NCBI GenBank assembly: GCA_026224825.1
Contig: JAMFRO010000084.1
Location: 1-64,000 of the forward strand
Origin: a bacterium
Lineage (GTDB): Bacteria > Pseudomonadota > Alphaproteobacteria > Acetobacterales > Acetobacteraceae
DNA length: 64,000 bases
Direction of reading: 5' to 3'
Each line of letters begins with the position of its first letter. Within the stretch, counting starts at the first letter, position 1. The translations under genes were made by a program, and so were the position numbers. Positions 16,919-26,680 of the stretch are shown in pieces. The notes under the pieces were generated by a model. That model searched no databases, was not told where the DNA came from, and was given only the letters and a program-made list of their open reading frames with translations.

Positions 16919-17767
16919 TTGGGGCAGGAATTAACGGGGAAAATCGCCATCATCACCGGCGGTGCCAGCGGCATCGGCCGGGCCACCGTCGAGGTCTTCG
17001 CCGCAGCCGGCGCGCGAATCGTCATTGCCGATGTGAATGATGATGCCGGGCAGGAGCTGGCCAAACAGATCGGCACCAATGCCATCTATCAGCATACGGA
17101 TGTCTCCAAGGCCGACCAGGTGCAGGCCGTGGTGGACGCCGCCGTGGCAAAATTCGGCGGGCTGAATATAATGTTCAACAACGCCGGCATCTCAGGTGGC
17201 CGGCATCCGTTCTTCCTCGACGACGATCTGGAAAATTTTCATTCCGTTATCGGCGTCAACCTGTACGGCGTGATGATCGGCTCCCAGCGCGCCGGCCGCC
17301 ACATGGCCAAACACGGCGGCGGGGTCATCCTCAACAACGCCTCCATCGCCGGCATCATGGCCGGCCAAGCGCTGATGAGCTATCGCGCCTCGAAGGCAGC
17401 CGTCATCCACCTCACCAAGTCGCTGGCCATCGACCTCGCCCGGCACAACATCCGCGTCAACTGCCTCGCCCCCGGCCACATCCGCACCCCCATCCGCGTG
17501 ATGACGGAAATCGCGGGCGACAAGGCCGCACAGCTTGAAAAGCATTTAGCCCCGCTCTGGGACGAAAACAAACCCCTTAAACGCGACGGCGTGCCGGAAG
17601 ACGCCGCCTACGCCGCCCTCTTCCTCGCCAGCGACCGCGCGGCCCAGATCACCGGCGCGATTTTGCCGGTGGATGGTGGTATCTCCGCCGGAGATTCGGT
17701 AAACCATCTGGAGAAGATACTCTCGGCCCAGGAAGAGTTCCTGGCCAATGAAGGAACGAATTCATGA
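16919..17767 (+). CDS. Short-chain dehydrogenase/reductase (SDR)
   Basis: A classical 282-residue SDR with TGGASGIG (13-20), NNAG (87-90) and active-site S142, Y155 and K159. The typical loop CLAPGHIRTPI and the end block ITGAILPVDGGI are present. The start is a TTG at 16919 with AAGGGG six bases upstream. The gene follows the P450 by ten bases and overlaps the ferredoxin gene by four, so P450, SDR and ferredoxin form one unit. It probably oxidises the P450 product, an inference from position. Confidence 0.88.
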   Translation: MGQELTGKIAIITGGASGIGRATVEVFAAAGARIVIADVNDDAGQELAKQIGTNAIYQHTDVSKADQVQAVVDAAVAKFGGLNIMFNNAGISGGRHPFFLDDDLENFHSVIGVNLYGVMIGSQRAGRHMAKHGGGVILNNASIAGIMAGQALMSYRASKAAVIHLTKSLAIDLARHNIRVNCLAPGHIRTPIRVMTEIAGDKAAQLEKHLAPLWDENKPLKRDGVPEDAAYAALFLASDRAAQITGAILPVDGGISAGDSVNHLEKILSAQEEFLANEGTNS

Positions 17768-18090
17768 GCGCGTTGACGGTCACATTCACCGAGGACAACG
17801 GCACGGTCAAGGAACTCTCCGGCGAAACCGGCCAGTCGCTGATGCAGGTCGGCCGCGACGCAGGTGTTGAAGGCATTCTCGCCGATTGCGCCGGCTCCTG
17901 CGCCTGCGCCACCTGCCATGTGTATGTGGATGACGAATGGTACGCAAAAGTCGGTGCGCCGGACGCGGTGGAAGCCGAAATGCTCGACATGGTGGATGAT
18001 GTGCGCAAACCCAACAGCCGTTTGTCCTGTCAGATCAAGCTGACCGAAGCCCTGAACGGGTTGAAAGTTACCGTCGCTCCGCTGGGGTAA
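17764..18090 (+). CDS. [2Fe-2S] ferredoxin, adrenodoxin/putidaredoxin type
   Basis: The 108-residue product has the vertebrate-type cluster motif with ligands C42, C48, C51 and C89 (C-x5-C-x2-C-x37-C), seen in DCAGSCACATCHVYV and LSCQIK. Proteins of this type carry electrons from an NAD(P)H ferredoxin reductase to P450s. It overlaps the SDR gene by four bases (ATGA) and is probably the partner of the P450 at 15610. A second, similar ferredoxin is at 33107 beside the other P450. Confidence 0.93.
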   Translation: MSALTVTFTEDNGTVKELSGETGQSLMQVGRDAGVEGILADCAGSCACATCHVYVDDEWYAKVGAPDAVEAEMLDMVDDVRKPNSRLSCQIKLTEALNGLKVTVAPLG

Positions 18091-18094
18091 GCAG

Positions 18095-18118
18095 TATTTT
18101 TTTGTGAACAAAAAGATA
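18095..18118 (+). terminator. Hairpin after the ferredoxin gene
   Basis: TATTTTTTTGT-GA-ACAAAAAGATA forms an 11-bp hairpin with one mismatch, five bases after the ferredoxin stop. The stem is weak in GC, so it may be only part of the end signal. Confidence 0.45.
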
Positions 18119-18152
18119 CCCAAAAAAACTTTGTAACTCGGGCCACGGGATT

Positions 18153-18183
18153 TGACTCCATGAGAAGCCCACCAATGGAGTCA
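18153..18183. terminator. 9-bp inverted repeat between convergent genes
   Basis: TGACTCCAT and ATGGAGTCA form a perfect 9-bp stem with a 13-nt loop. It spans the stop codon of the VOC gene and could end transcription from either side. No T-run follows, so its role is uncertain. Confidence 0.45.
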
Positions 18184-18654
18184 CTCACTTTTCGGCAACG
18201 CATCCAATCTGAACTCACAATGCGCCGCCGTCTCCTGCAGCTCGATCACATTCCCCTCCGGGTCGCGCCCATAAACCGACTTCACATGCCCCATATCAAT
18301 CGGCGCCGGGGCCCCAAAACTCATCCCCAGCCCCTTTAGCCGTTCATATTCATTCTCAATATCCGTCACATCCACGCAGAAATGCGTATACCCCTTATCC
18401 TGCGGGTTCAGCGGCGCGCCAGGCCGGGGCTCAGGCGCCTCGAACTGAAACATTTCCAAATAGCACGTCCCGGCCCGCAGCATCGCCCCACGCGCGGCCG
18501 AGCCCGGCACATCGATCAACCGATCCAGCACCGGCTCATCCTTCCAGGCAAAACTCTCGCCCACCAGCTCAAACCCGAAGGCCGCTTTGTAAAACACGAT
18601 CATTTTATCCAGGTCGCGAACATGCACCCCGACATGGTGAATTCCTCTGATCAT
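18181..18654 (-). CDS. VOC-superfamily protein (glyoxalase/methylmalonyl-CoA epimerase-like)
   Basis: The 157-residue protein has the paired beta-alpha-beta-beta-beta modules of the VOC fold. The first begins GIHHVGVHVRDLDKMIVFYK with a candidate metal His, the second has GYTHFCVDVTDIENEYERL and ends DPEGNVIELQE with a candidate metal Glu. VOC enzymes include glyoxalases, epimerases and extradiol dioxygenases; length and pattern favour the first two groups. It is the only minus-strand gene between two plus-strand catabolic blocks. The specific reaction is unknown. Confidence 0.82.
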   Translation of the reverse strand: MIRGIHHVGVHVRDLDKMIVFYKAAFGFELVGESFAWKDEPVLDRLIDVPGSAARGAMLRAGTCYLEMFQFEAPEPRPGAPLNPQDKGYTHFCVDVTDIENEYERLKGLGMSFGAPAPIDMGHVKSVYGRDPEGNVIELQETAAHCEFRLDALPKSE

Positions 18655-18823
18655 TTTGCGCCCTCCCTTTCACCCCCCGTTAAGCCAGGCCCAGCCAAGG
18701 CACAACGCCCAACCCGCCTCTGGCAGAGGCAGACAAATCGCGCTGCATGATGGGTCATTCGGGGACCGCGCGGCGCGGGGGTAATCTGTTGTATAAACTA
18801 CCGGGTTTGAGGAAAGAGAGCCA

Positions 18824-20101
18824 ATGGGCAGCAGACTGATCACCGGCGCCCGCATCTGGGATGCCGCCGGCACACCGGCATTTCCGGGCGATGTCCTCAT
18901 CGAGGGCAACCGCATCCGCGCCATCTCCCACACCCCCGGCCAGTTGGCCCAGGAAGGTGCCGAGGTGATCGACGGCACCGGCCTGACCCTGATGCCCGGC
19001 ATGGTCGAAGGCCATGCCCATCTCTCCTTTGAGAGCGTGGCCGCCACCGAGGACCTCATCACCCCCACGCCGGAAGAGCAGGTATTCACCACCGCCCGCG
19101 GCGCCAAGGCGCTGTTGGATGCCGGCTTCACCAGCGCTTACGGCGCCTCGGAAGCAAAACTCCGCCTCGCCGTCGCCGTGCGTAACGAGGTGAATGCCGG
19201 CCGCCTCCCGGGCCCCCGCATCCGCGCCGGCTCGCTGGAAATTTCCGTTACCGGCGCCATGGGTGATGAGGGGCGGCTGCACAACGAGCGACCCGGCGGC
19301 CCGGCGATGATCGTGAACGGGCCGGAAGAAATCCGCAAAGCCGTCCGCCTGTTTTGCCGCGAGGGCTGCGACAACATCAAGCTAGACGTCTCCGGCGACC
19401 CGTTCTACCCCAACACCCCCGGCCACACCACGCCGATGGCTCTGGATGAAATCCGCATGGCCGTGGAAACCGCCCATGCCTTCGGCCGCAAGGTGAACGC
19501 GCACACACGCTCGGTGGAAGGCTCCAAAAACTGCATCCGCGCCGGGGTGGATGGCCTGTTCCATTGCGAATATGCCGATGAAGAATTGTTTGACATGATG
19601 GAAGAGGCGCGCGACCGCATCTTCGTCGTCCCCACCGTCAGCCTGTTCCACACCATCGTTAAAGGCGAAGCCTCGGGCAGTGGCCTCACACCGGAAATCG
19701 GCGGCTACATGGGCATCACAGCGCTACTGGAAGAATCCGCCAAGACCCATACCGCATTGCGCAAGCGCGGCATCCGCCATCTCATCGGCGGCGATTACGG
19801 TTTCGCCTGGAGCCGCCAGGGCACCAACGCGCGCGATTTGCAATTCTTCGTGGATTACTATGGCTACACGCCCGAAGGCGCCCTCACCTGCGCCACACGC
19901 AACGGCGGTCTCGCCATGCGCAGCGAAGCCGATCTCGGCACCATCACCGATGGCGCGCTTGCCGACCTCCTGCTCGTCGCCGGTAACCCTTTGGAAGACG
20001 TGTCCATCATGACCGACGCCGCCCGCCTCGTCATGATCATGAAAGACGGCGAGATTTACAAGAACACGACCGGCATCGCGCAACGCCGCGCCGCCGCCTG
20101 A
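18824..20101 (+). CDS. Amidohydrolase-family metal-dependent hydrolase
   Basis: A 425-residue amidohydrolase of the Xaa-Pro dipeptidase / imidazolonepropionase-like group. Metal ligands are visible: H64-x-H66 in MVEGHAHLSF, a Lys in NIKLDVSG that would be carboxylated, His in NAHTRS and FHCEY, and Asp in IGGDYGF. The small beta domain is split between the N-terminus and the C-terminal GALADLLLVAGNPLEDV. It hydrolyses an amide, lactam or ester-type bond. ATG 18824 has GAGGAAAGAG upstream. It is 11 bases before the Rieske oxygenase gene, so they probably share a transcript. Confidence 0.88.
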   Translation: MGSRLITGARIWDAAGTPAFPGDVLIEGNRIRAISHTPGQLAQEGAEVIDGTGLTLMPGMVEGHAHLSFESVAATEDLITPTPEEQVFTTARGAKALLDAGFTSAYGASEAKLRLAVAVRNEVNAGRLPGPRIRAGSLEISVTGAMGDEGRLHNERPGGPAMIVNGPEEIRKAVRLFCREGCDNIKLDVSGDPFYPNTPGHTTPMALDEIRMAVETAHAFGRKVNAHTRSVEGSKNCIRAGVDGLFHCEYADEELFDMMEEARDRIFVVPTVSLFHTIVKGEASGSGLTPEIGGYMGITALLEESAKTHTALRKRGIRHLIGGDYGFAWSRQGTNARDLQFFVDYYGYTPEGALTCATRNGGLAMRSEADLGTITDGALADLLLVAGNPLEDVSIMTDAARLVMIMKDGEIYKNTTGIAQRRAAA

Positions 20102-20112
20102 GAGGACTGGAC

Positions 20113-21516
20113 ATGAACAAAATTACCCCCACAGCCAACCCCGGAGAGGCCCGCTGCCCGGCACAGAGCACGCAGGATATCATCGCCCGTGACAAGGTTG
20201 CAGCCCCCGGCTGGGTCCGTTCGGAATCATACGAATATCTGGGCAGCGAGGACATATCCACGGACCGCTATATCGACCCCGCCTATGCGAAAGCAGAGTA
20301 TGAGCGGCTCTGGACCCGTACCTGGCAATTCGCCTGCCGCGAAGAGCATATTCCCGAAGTGGGCGATTACCATGTCTACGACCTCGGGCCTTACTCCTTC
20401 ATCATCACCCGTGTCGCCGAGAACGACATCCGCGCCTATTTCAACGCCTGCCTGCACCGCGGCACAAAACTCCGCGCCTCAAACACCGAAGGCCGTGCCA
20501 GCGAATTCCAATGCAGCTTCCACGGCTGGAGCTGGAACATCGACGGCACCAATAAATCCATCACCTGCCCCTGGGATTTCCCGCATGTGGACACCACCAA
20601 GCTGAACCTGCCGGAAGCCCGCGTGGAGCTTCTAGGCGGCTTCGTCTGGATCAACATGGACAAGGACACCCCCAGCCTCGCCGAATATCTCGGCCCCGAG
20701 GCACTGGCACATATCACAGCCTGGAAGCTGGAAAACCGCTACATCGCGCTGCATGTGCAAAAACGCATCCCCTCCAACTGGAAACTCACAATCGAGGCCT
20801 TCCAGGAAGCCTATCACGTCATCATCACCCACCCGCAGGTCGCCGTCTCCAATGCCGATGCCAATTCGCAATATGATATCTACGGCGAACATGTGGACCG
20901 CTTCATCTCGCCGCTGGGCGTACTGAGCCCGCATCTCGAAGGCAAATATAACGAGCAGGATATTCTCGACCAGTTCACCGTCGGCGATGCCGGCGTGCTG
21001 GACGGCAACAAGCTCTCAGTCGGCAACAGCACCGCGCGCCAGGTTATGGCCGATATGTTCCGTGGCGGTTTTGAGAAAGCAACAAATTCCGACCTCAGCA
21101 CCGTCTCGGATTCCGAAATCCTCGATTGCTTCTCCTACACCATCTTCCCCAACACCTTCCTCTTCCCCGGCATCTCACTCCCCATGGTCTATCGTTTTCG
21201 GCCAGACCCGAAGGACCATCGCGGCTGCATTTACGAGGTGATGTTCCTGCGCCCCGTACCGAAAGATGGCGAGCGCCCGACCCCGGCCGAGCCAATTGTT
21301 CTCGAACAGGAACAAAGCTTCAAGGAAGCCGAAGGCATGGACCCCGGCTTCGGCGCGATTCTAGACCAGGACACGGACAATCTCTTCCTGCAGCAGGAAG
21401 GGCTTGAGGCCAGCGCCAAGCACGGCCTCACCCTCGGCAATTACCAGGAAATCCGCATCCGCCATTTCGAAAAGGCGGTCGATAAATACATGGCGATGCC
21501 TGCGAAGAAGCCCTGA
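20113..21516 (+). CDS. Rieske non-haem iron oxygenase, alpha subunit
   Basis: The 467-residue protein has a Rieske domain with C113-x-H115 (NACLHRGTKL) and C134-x2-H137 (FQCSFHGWSW). A catalytic domain follows with the mononuclear iron ligands H235 and H240 in EAFQEAYHVIITHP. The length fits ring-hydroxylating dioxygenase alpha subunits that often act without a beta subunit. None is encoded in the window. Electrons could come from the Rieske ferredoxin at 11020. It would hydroxylate or demethylate a ring or hydrophobic substrate. The next gene starts three bases downstream. Confidence 0.9.
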   Translation: MNKITPTANPGEARCPAQSTQDIIARDKVAAPGWVRSESYEYLGSEDISTDRYIDPAYAKAEYERLWTRTWQFACREEHIPEVGDYHVYDLGPYSFIITRVAENDIRAYFNACLHRGTKLRASNTEGRASEFQCSFHGWSWNIDGTNKSITCPWDFPHVDTTKLNLPEARVELLGGFVWINMDKDTPSLAEYLGPEALAHITAWKLENRYIALHVQKRIPSNWKLTIEAFQEAYHVIITHPQVAVSNADANSQYDIYGEHVDRFISPLGVLSPHLEGKYNEQDILDQFTVGDAGVLDGNKLSVGNSTARQVMADMFRGGFEKATNSDLSTVSDSEILDCFSYTIFPNTFLFPGISLPMVYRFRPDPKDHRGCIYEVMFLRPVPKDGERPTPAEPIVLEQEQSFKEAEGMDPGFGAILDQDTDNLFLQQEGLEASAKHGLTLGNYQEIRIRHFEKAVDKYMAMPAKKP

Positions 21517-21519
21517 ATC

Positions 21520-24500
21520 GTGACCAAAACCGTCGTGACGCTCGATGACCGCTATGAGCAACGCTCCGGTCAAATCTTTTGCTCTTCCATGCAGGCGCTG
21601 GTGCGCCTGCCGCTCGACCAGAAACGCCGCGACGCCGCAGCGGGGCTGAACACCGGCGGCTACATCACAGGCTATCGCGGCTCGCCCATCACCACGCTCG
21701 ATGCCCAGCTCTGGGCCGCGCAAAAACTGCTGGACGCGCATGACATTCATTTTGAACCAGGATTGAATGAAGAGCTGGCCGCGACCTCCCTGCGCGGCAC
21801 GCAGCAACTCGGCTGGTTCGGCAAAACAAGTTTCGATGGCGTGTTCGCCATGTGGTACGCCAAAGGCCTCGGCGTGGACCGCGCCTGCGAAGCCCTGAAA
21901 CTCGCCAACTTCGAAGGCACCCACGCCAAAGGCGGCGTTCTTATAGTGGCGGGCGATGACCACGCCGCCAAATCCTCCGCCTCCGCACATCAATCCGAGC
22001 ACACGCTCATCACCGGCTTCATCCCCATTCTGGCGCCCTCCACCACAGCCGAGATTCTCGAATACGGGCAAATAGGCTGGGAAATGTCGCGTTTCTCCGG
22101 CCTCTACATCGGCCTGAAAACCGTTACGGATACGCTTGATCTAACATCCTCCGTGATTTTACCAGAGATCTCCATCACCCACCCGGATCTCGCCGGCCGC
22201 AACCTCAACCTGCGCCGCAGCCTGCCCGCTCTGGTACAGGAATCCCTTGTGGTAAACGAACGCCTGCCCGCCGCTCTGGAATTCGCCCGCGCCAACAACC
22301 TCAACCGCGTCATCATCGCACCACCGCGCCCGCAACTCATCATCGTCACATCAGGCAAATCCTATCTCGACATGCGTCAGGCCCTACGCGACCTCGGCCT
22401 CGACGAATCCCGCTGCGCCGCCCTCGGGATCGGGCTGATAAAACTCGGCCTCACCTGGCCGCTTGACCAAGACTTTATCCGCACCCATTGCGCCAACGCA
22501 CACACATTGCTGGTGGTCGAAGAAAAACGTCCCGTCATCGAAGAGCAGCTCGCCACCGCCCTTTACAGCCTACCCTCCCGCCCGCAAATCCTCGGCAAGC
22601 GCGACGAGCAAGGCCGCGTCATCTTCCCCCTGGACGGCGTACTCGACGCCGACATGATCCGCCACGCCATCCTGCACCGCCTCGAATCCCTTGGGCTGAG
22701 CGACGAAGAAATCACCCGCCGCGCCCATGCCTTCGATACCATCGAAGCCGCCACCCTCACCCCCGCCACCGCCATCCGCCCTGCGTTTTTCTGTTCCGGC
22801 TGCCCGCATAACACCAGCACCAACATCCCCGACGGCAGTTTTGCCCTCGGCGCCACCGGCTGCCACGGCCTCGCCGCCTTCATGCCCGAACGCCGCACCA
22901 TGAATGTCGTCGGCATGGGCGCTGAAGGCCTGGCCTGGGTCGGCGCTCAGCATTTCGTCGAAACCCAGCACGTATTCGCCAATATGGGAGACGGCACCTA
23001 CACCCATTCCGGCATTTTAGCGATCCGCGCCGCCCTCTCCGCCAAAGCCAACATCACCTTCAAAATATTATATAACGATGCCGTAGCAATGACCGGCGGC
23101 CAACCGCTCGAAGGTAACACCTCCGTCGACATGATCATCCGCGAGCTGCAAGCTGAAGGCGTCAAAACCGTAGTGCTGGTCAGCGATGAACCAGAGAACC
23201 ACGCAGCCCAGACAATCCGCGTCCTGCACCGTGACCATCTCGACGAAATCCAACGCGAATTGCGCGACATAACCGGCGTCACCGCCATCGTCTACGAACA
23301 AACCTGCGCCAATGAGAAACGCCGCCGCCGCAAACGTGGCGACTACCCGGACCCGGATCTGCGCCTCTACATCAACCCCGCCGTCTGCGAAGGCTGTGGC
23401 GATTGCTCGCGCCAATCCAACTGCGTCAGCATCACCCCACTGGAAACCGAGTTCGGCCGCAAACGCGCCATAGACCAATCCAACTGCAACAAAGACTATA
23501 GCTGTATAAAAGGCTTCTGCCCCTCCTTCGTCTCCCTACGCGGCGCCAAACCAGCCAAACGCGCCGCCGACACCAGCGACCTAGACGCGCTGATTAAAAA
23601 ACTTCCCATCCCCGCCACAATCGATGTCAGCGATTCATATTCCATACTCGTAACAGGCATCGGCGGCACCGGCGTCCTCACCGTCGGCGCCATACTCGGC
23701 ATGGCCGCCCATATGGAGGGCAAATCCGCAAAAGTGCTGGACATGACAGGCATGGCGCAAAAAGGCGGCGGCGTGATGAGCCACATCCGCTTCAGCACCA
23801 ATGCCGAACACATCCCCTCCGCCCGCCTCGGCCTCGGCCAGACCGACCTGCTCATCGCCTGCGACCTCATCGTCGCCTCCGGCCCCGATGTCGTAAAAAC
23901 CATCCGCCCCAACACAATCGTTGCCGCCAATGAGGACGTGGTCCCCACCGGCGAATTCCAGAGCCGCCCTGATATCGACCTCACCGCCACCAATTTCATG
24001 CATGCTATTGAACAGCGCATCGGCCACGGCAAAATCAACCTACTCCGCGCCAATGAGCTCGCCGCCAAACTGCTCGGCGACACCATTTTCACCAACCTCA
24101 TGATGGTCGGCTACGTCGCGCAAAAGGGCCTGCTACCGGTCGGGCTGGACGCCATCGAGGCTGCGATAAAACTCAATGGCACGGCGGTAAAGCAAAACCT
24201 CATCGCCCTCTCCTTGGGTCGCCTCGCCGCAGAATCCCCAGAGAAATTATTGGATTTTGCCAAACTCACCGGCACAGGCCAGCCACAAAACCTGGCGGAG
24301 ATGATCGCCAGCCGGAGCAAACATCTCACCGCCTACCAAAGCCCTGCCTATGCGGCGCAATACACCGCATTCATGGGTGACATCACCGCCCGCCTGCACA
24401 GCCGCGTCTCCACTCCCGAACCATTCCTCATCGCTGTCGCCAACCAACTCGCCCGGCTGATGGCCTATAAAGACGAATACGAAATCGCCCGCCTCTACAG

Positions 24501-24960
24501 CCTGCCCAGTTTCCGCGCGGACCTCGCCCGCCAGTTCGACGGTAATTTCAAAATCGCCCTCAACCTCGCCCCACCTATGCTCGCACGCCGGCGCGACGCT
24601 AAAACCGGAAATCCGAAAAAAATCGAGTTCGGCCCATGGATTTTCCCAATCCTAAAATTTCTCGCCAAGATGAAACCCCTGCGCGGCACATTCCTAGATC
24701 CCTTCGGCCACACCGCCGAACGCCGCATGGAGCGCCGCCTCATCACCGAATACCGCGACATGATATTGCACCTCACCACCACCGTCACGGATGACACAAT
24801 CGGCCAAGCCACAGAGATTGCCGGCGCCGCACATCTCGTCGCAGGCTACGGCCCGGTGAAGGATGAGGGCGCAAAAACCTATCAGGCACGAACCCAAACA
24901 TTGCTGACGGCGTACAACCAAGGTACACTCCCGCACAACATGGCAGCAGCAGCCGAATAA
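21520..24960 (+). CDS. Indolepyruvate:ferredoxin oxidoreductase family protein, fused long form
   Basis: This 1146-residue protein is the long, fused form of 2-oxoacid:ferredoxin oxidoreductases. The N-terminal part carries the pyrimidine-binding domain with GYRGSPITTLD. The central part carries the TPP site (GMGAEGLAWVG, MGDGTYTHSG). A 4Fe-4S region has CEGCGDCSRQSNC and CNKDYSCIKGFCPS near 626-670. The C-terminal gamma domain begins VTGIGGTGVLTVGAIL. Such enzymes oxidise aryl or branched 2-oxoacids to acyl-CoA. The start is a GTG. Within this cluster it could turn 2-oxoisovalerate or an aromatic 2-oxoacid into an acyl-CoA for the downstream dehydrogenases, which is an inference. Confidence 0.9.
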   Translation: MTKTVVTLDDRYEQRSGQIFCSSMQALVRLPLDQKRRDAAAGLNTGGYITGYRGSPITTLDAQLWAAQKLLDAHDIHFEPGLNEELAATSLRGTQQLGWFGKTSFDGVFAMWYAKGLGVDRACEALKLANFEGTHAKGGVLIVAGDDHAAKSSASAHQSEHTLITGFIPILAPSTTAEILEYGQIGWEMSRFSGLYIGLKTVTDTLDLTSSVILPEISITHPDLAGRNLNLRRSLPALVQESLVVNERLPAALEFARANNLNRVIIAPPRPQLIIVTSGKSYLDMRQALRDLGLDESRCAALGIGLIKLGLTWPLDQDFIRTHCANAHTLLVVEEKRPVIEEQLATALYSLPSRPQILGKRDEQGRVIFPLDGVLDADMIRHAILHRLESLGLSDEEITRRAHAFDTIEAATLTPATAIRPAFFCSGCPHNTSTNIPDGSFALGATGCHGLAAFMPERRTMNVVGMGAEGLAWVGAQHFVETQHVFANMGDGTYTHSGILAIRAALSAKANITFKILYNDAVAMTGGQPLEGNTSVDMIIRELQAEGVKTVVLVSDEPENHAAQTIRVLHRDHLDEIQRELRDITGVTAIVYEQTCANEKRRRRKRGDYPDPDLRLYINPAVCEGCGDCSRQSNCVSITPLETEFGRKRAIDQSNCNKDYSCIKGFCPSFVSLRGAKPAKRAADTSDLDALIKKLPIPATIDVSDSYSILVTGIGGTGVLTVGAILGMAAHMEGKSAKVLDMTGMAQKGGGVMSHIRFSTNAEHIPSARLGLGQTDLLIACDLIVASGPDVVKTIRPNTIVAANEDVVPTGEFQSRPDIDLTATNFMHAIEQRIGHGKINLLRANELAAKLLGDTIFTNLMMVGYVAQKGLLPVGLDAIEAAIKLNGTAVKQNLIALSLGRLAAESPEKLLDFAKLTGTGQPQNLAEMIASRSKHLTAYQSPAYAAQYTAFMGDITARLHSRVSTPEPFLIAVANQLARLMAYKDEYEIARLYSLPSFRADLARQFDGNFKIALNLAPPMLARRRDAKTGNPKKIEFGPWIFPILKFLAKMKPLRGTFLDPFGHTAERRMERRLITEYRDMILHLTTTVTDDTIGQATEIAGAAHLVAGYGPVKDEGAKTYQARTQTLLTAYNQGTLPHNMAAAAE

Positions 24961-24976
24961 TAATAACGGAGCAAAC

Positions 24977-26680
24977 ATGGCGGAAACATTCGACGTCATC
25001 GTCATAGGCACGGGTGCTGCGGGCATGACCGCCGCCTTACGCGCGGCCGACCTCGGGCTGCACGTCCTCATCGTCGAAAAAGCGCATAAATACGGCGGCA
25101 CCTCGGCCACCTCCGGCGGCGTCGCCTGGATCGCCAATCACGGCCTCGGCGGCACCACCGACACACGCGAGGAAGCCCTCACCTATCTCGACGCCGTCAT
25201 CCAGGGCCCGGTCAACCGCGAGCGGCTGGAAGCCTATGTCGACACCGGCCGCGACATGCTGAGCTTCATGGGCAAGCTCGGCATAAACTTCATCCCCATG
25301 CCATGGCCCGATTATTTCGCCGAGCTCCCCGGCTCGCGTACCGACCGCTCATTGGTGCTGCCCATGTGGGACGGCCGCAAACTCGGCGATAAATTTCCAT
25401 TAGTACGCGAACAATTCCCACGTTTCAAACTCTTCAACCGCTACGCCATGAATCTGGTGGAGACCTTCACCATCGCCGCGCGCGCCAAGGGCTGGAAACG
25501 CATGCTGGCCGGCGTCATCTCGCGCTACTGGACGGACCAGGCCACCCGCCGCATCACCAAGCGCGACCGCTGGTTTACCTCCGGCAACGCCGTCATCGGC
25601 CCGCTACTGGAACAGCTCACGACCAAAAATGTCGAGATCCGATTAGAGACAAAACTCGAAGAACTCATCGTCACCGACGGCAAAGTCACCGGCGCCCGCG
25701 TCAGCCGCTTCGGCACAGCCTACGATATTTCCGCGCGCCACGGCGTCGTCATCTGCGCCGGCGGGTTCGAATGGAACCAGCAGTTGCGAGACCGTTTCTA
25801 CCCCGTAAAAACCTCCATCTGGTGGACCAGCACGCCGCAAGATGCCAACACCGGCGACGCTTTGCTCGCCGCCGAAGCCATAGGTGCCACCACCGAACAC
25901 ACCGAAGAAGGCTGGTGGGCGCCGACCATGATCCTGCCCAGCGCCAGCGCCTCGAATTTCGAAGAGGTGCACCAGGCCGTGTTCGACGTCGGTCGCCCCT
26001 CCAGCGTCTGCGTCAACCGCAATGGCGACCGCTTCGTGAACGAAAGCTGCAGCTACGACCGTTTTGGTGTCGGCATGGTGGCGGATCAGCAGAAAACCGG
26101 TGCGAACCTGCCCTGCTGGCTGGTGTTCGATGCTGTCTTCCGCGCCAAATTCACCGCTGGCGGCATCCTGCCCACCGCCATCATGTCCGATAAATCAATC
26201 CCCGTTGATTGGTGGGACCATTACATTTTCAAATCGGACAACATCGTGAGCCTCGCCAAAAAATTGCAGCTCGACCCAGCCAAACTCACCGATGTCGTAA
26301 TGCGCATGAACGACTACGCCGCAAAAGGTGAAGACCCCGAATTCGGCCGCGGCAGCACCATCTACGACCAGGCCTTCGGCGACCCCACCTGCAAACCCAA
26401 CCCAGCCCTGGGCCCGATCATCAAACCCCCGTTCTACGCCATCCCGATTCACCTCGGCGATCTCGGCACCAAAGGCGGTTTGAAAGCCGACGCCAAAGCC
26501 CGCGTGCTGGACGGCAACAACCAGCCCATCCCCGGCCTGTTCGCTGCCGGCAATGCCGCCGGCAGCCCATTCGGCCTCAACTACCCTGGTGCGGGCGGCA
26601 CCATCGGCCCGGCCATGGTGTTCGCCTATATCGCCGCCAATGAAATCGCCGCGCGCGCCAGCAACCAACCAAGGACGTAA
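24977..26680 (+). CDS. FAD-dependent dehydrogenase, 3-ketosteroid delta-1-dehydrogenase-like
   Basis: The 567-residue flavoprotein starts with an FAD-binding Rossmann motif IVIGTGAAGMTAAL and VEKAHKYGGTSATSGG, and ends NYPGAGGTIGPAMVFAYIAA, as in KstD-type enzymes. KstD proteins introduce a C1-C2 double bond in 3-ketosteroids; relatives act on other cyclic ketones, including terpenoids. Length fits KstD (about 510-580). It lies 16 bases after the oxidoreductase gene and shares a base with the next SDR gene (TAATG). The true substrate may not be a steroid. Confidence 0.85.
   Translation: MAETFDVIVIGTGAAGMTAALRAADLGLHVLIVEKAHKYGGTSATSGGVAWIANHGLGGTTDTREEALTYLDAVIQGPVNRERLEAYVDTGRDMLSFMGKLGINFIPMPWPDYFAELPGSRTDRSLVLPMWDGRKLGDKFPLVREQFPRFKLFNRYAMNLVETFTIAARAKGWKRMLAGVISRYWTDQATRRITKRDRWFTSGNAVIGPLLEQLTTKNVEIRLETKLEELIVTDGKVTGARVSRFGTAYDISARHGVVICAGGFEWNQQLRDRFYPVKTSIWWTSTPQDANTGDALLAAEAIGATTEHTEEGWWAPTMILPSASASNFEEVHQAVFDVGRPSSVCVNRNGDRFVNESCSYDRFGVGMVADQQKTGANLPCWLVFDAVFRAKFTAGGILPTAIMSDKSIPVDWWDHYIFKSDNIVSLAKKLQLDPAKLTDVVMRMNDYAAKGEDPEFGRGSTIYDQAFGDPTCKPNPALGPIIKPPFYAIPIHLGDLGTKGGLKADAKARVLDGNNQPIPGLFAAGNAAGSPFGLNYPGAGGTIGPAMVFAYIAANEIAARASNQPRT

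Noticed and set aside
24977..26680. Proof of steroid degradation
   Set aside because: A KstD-like flavoprotein alone is not enough: no KshAB, HsaC or other steroid-ring genes are in the window.
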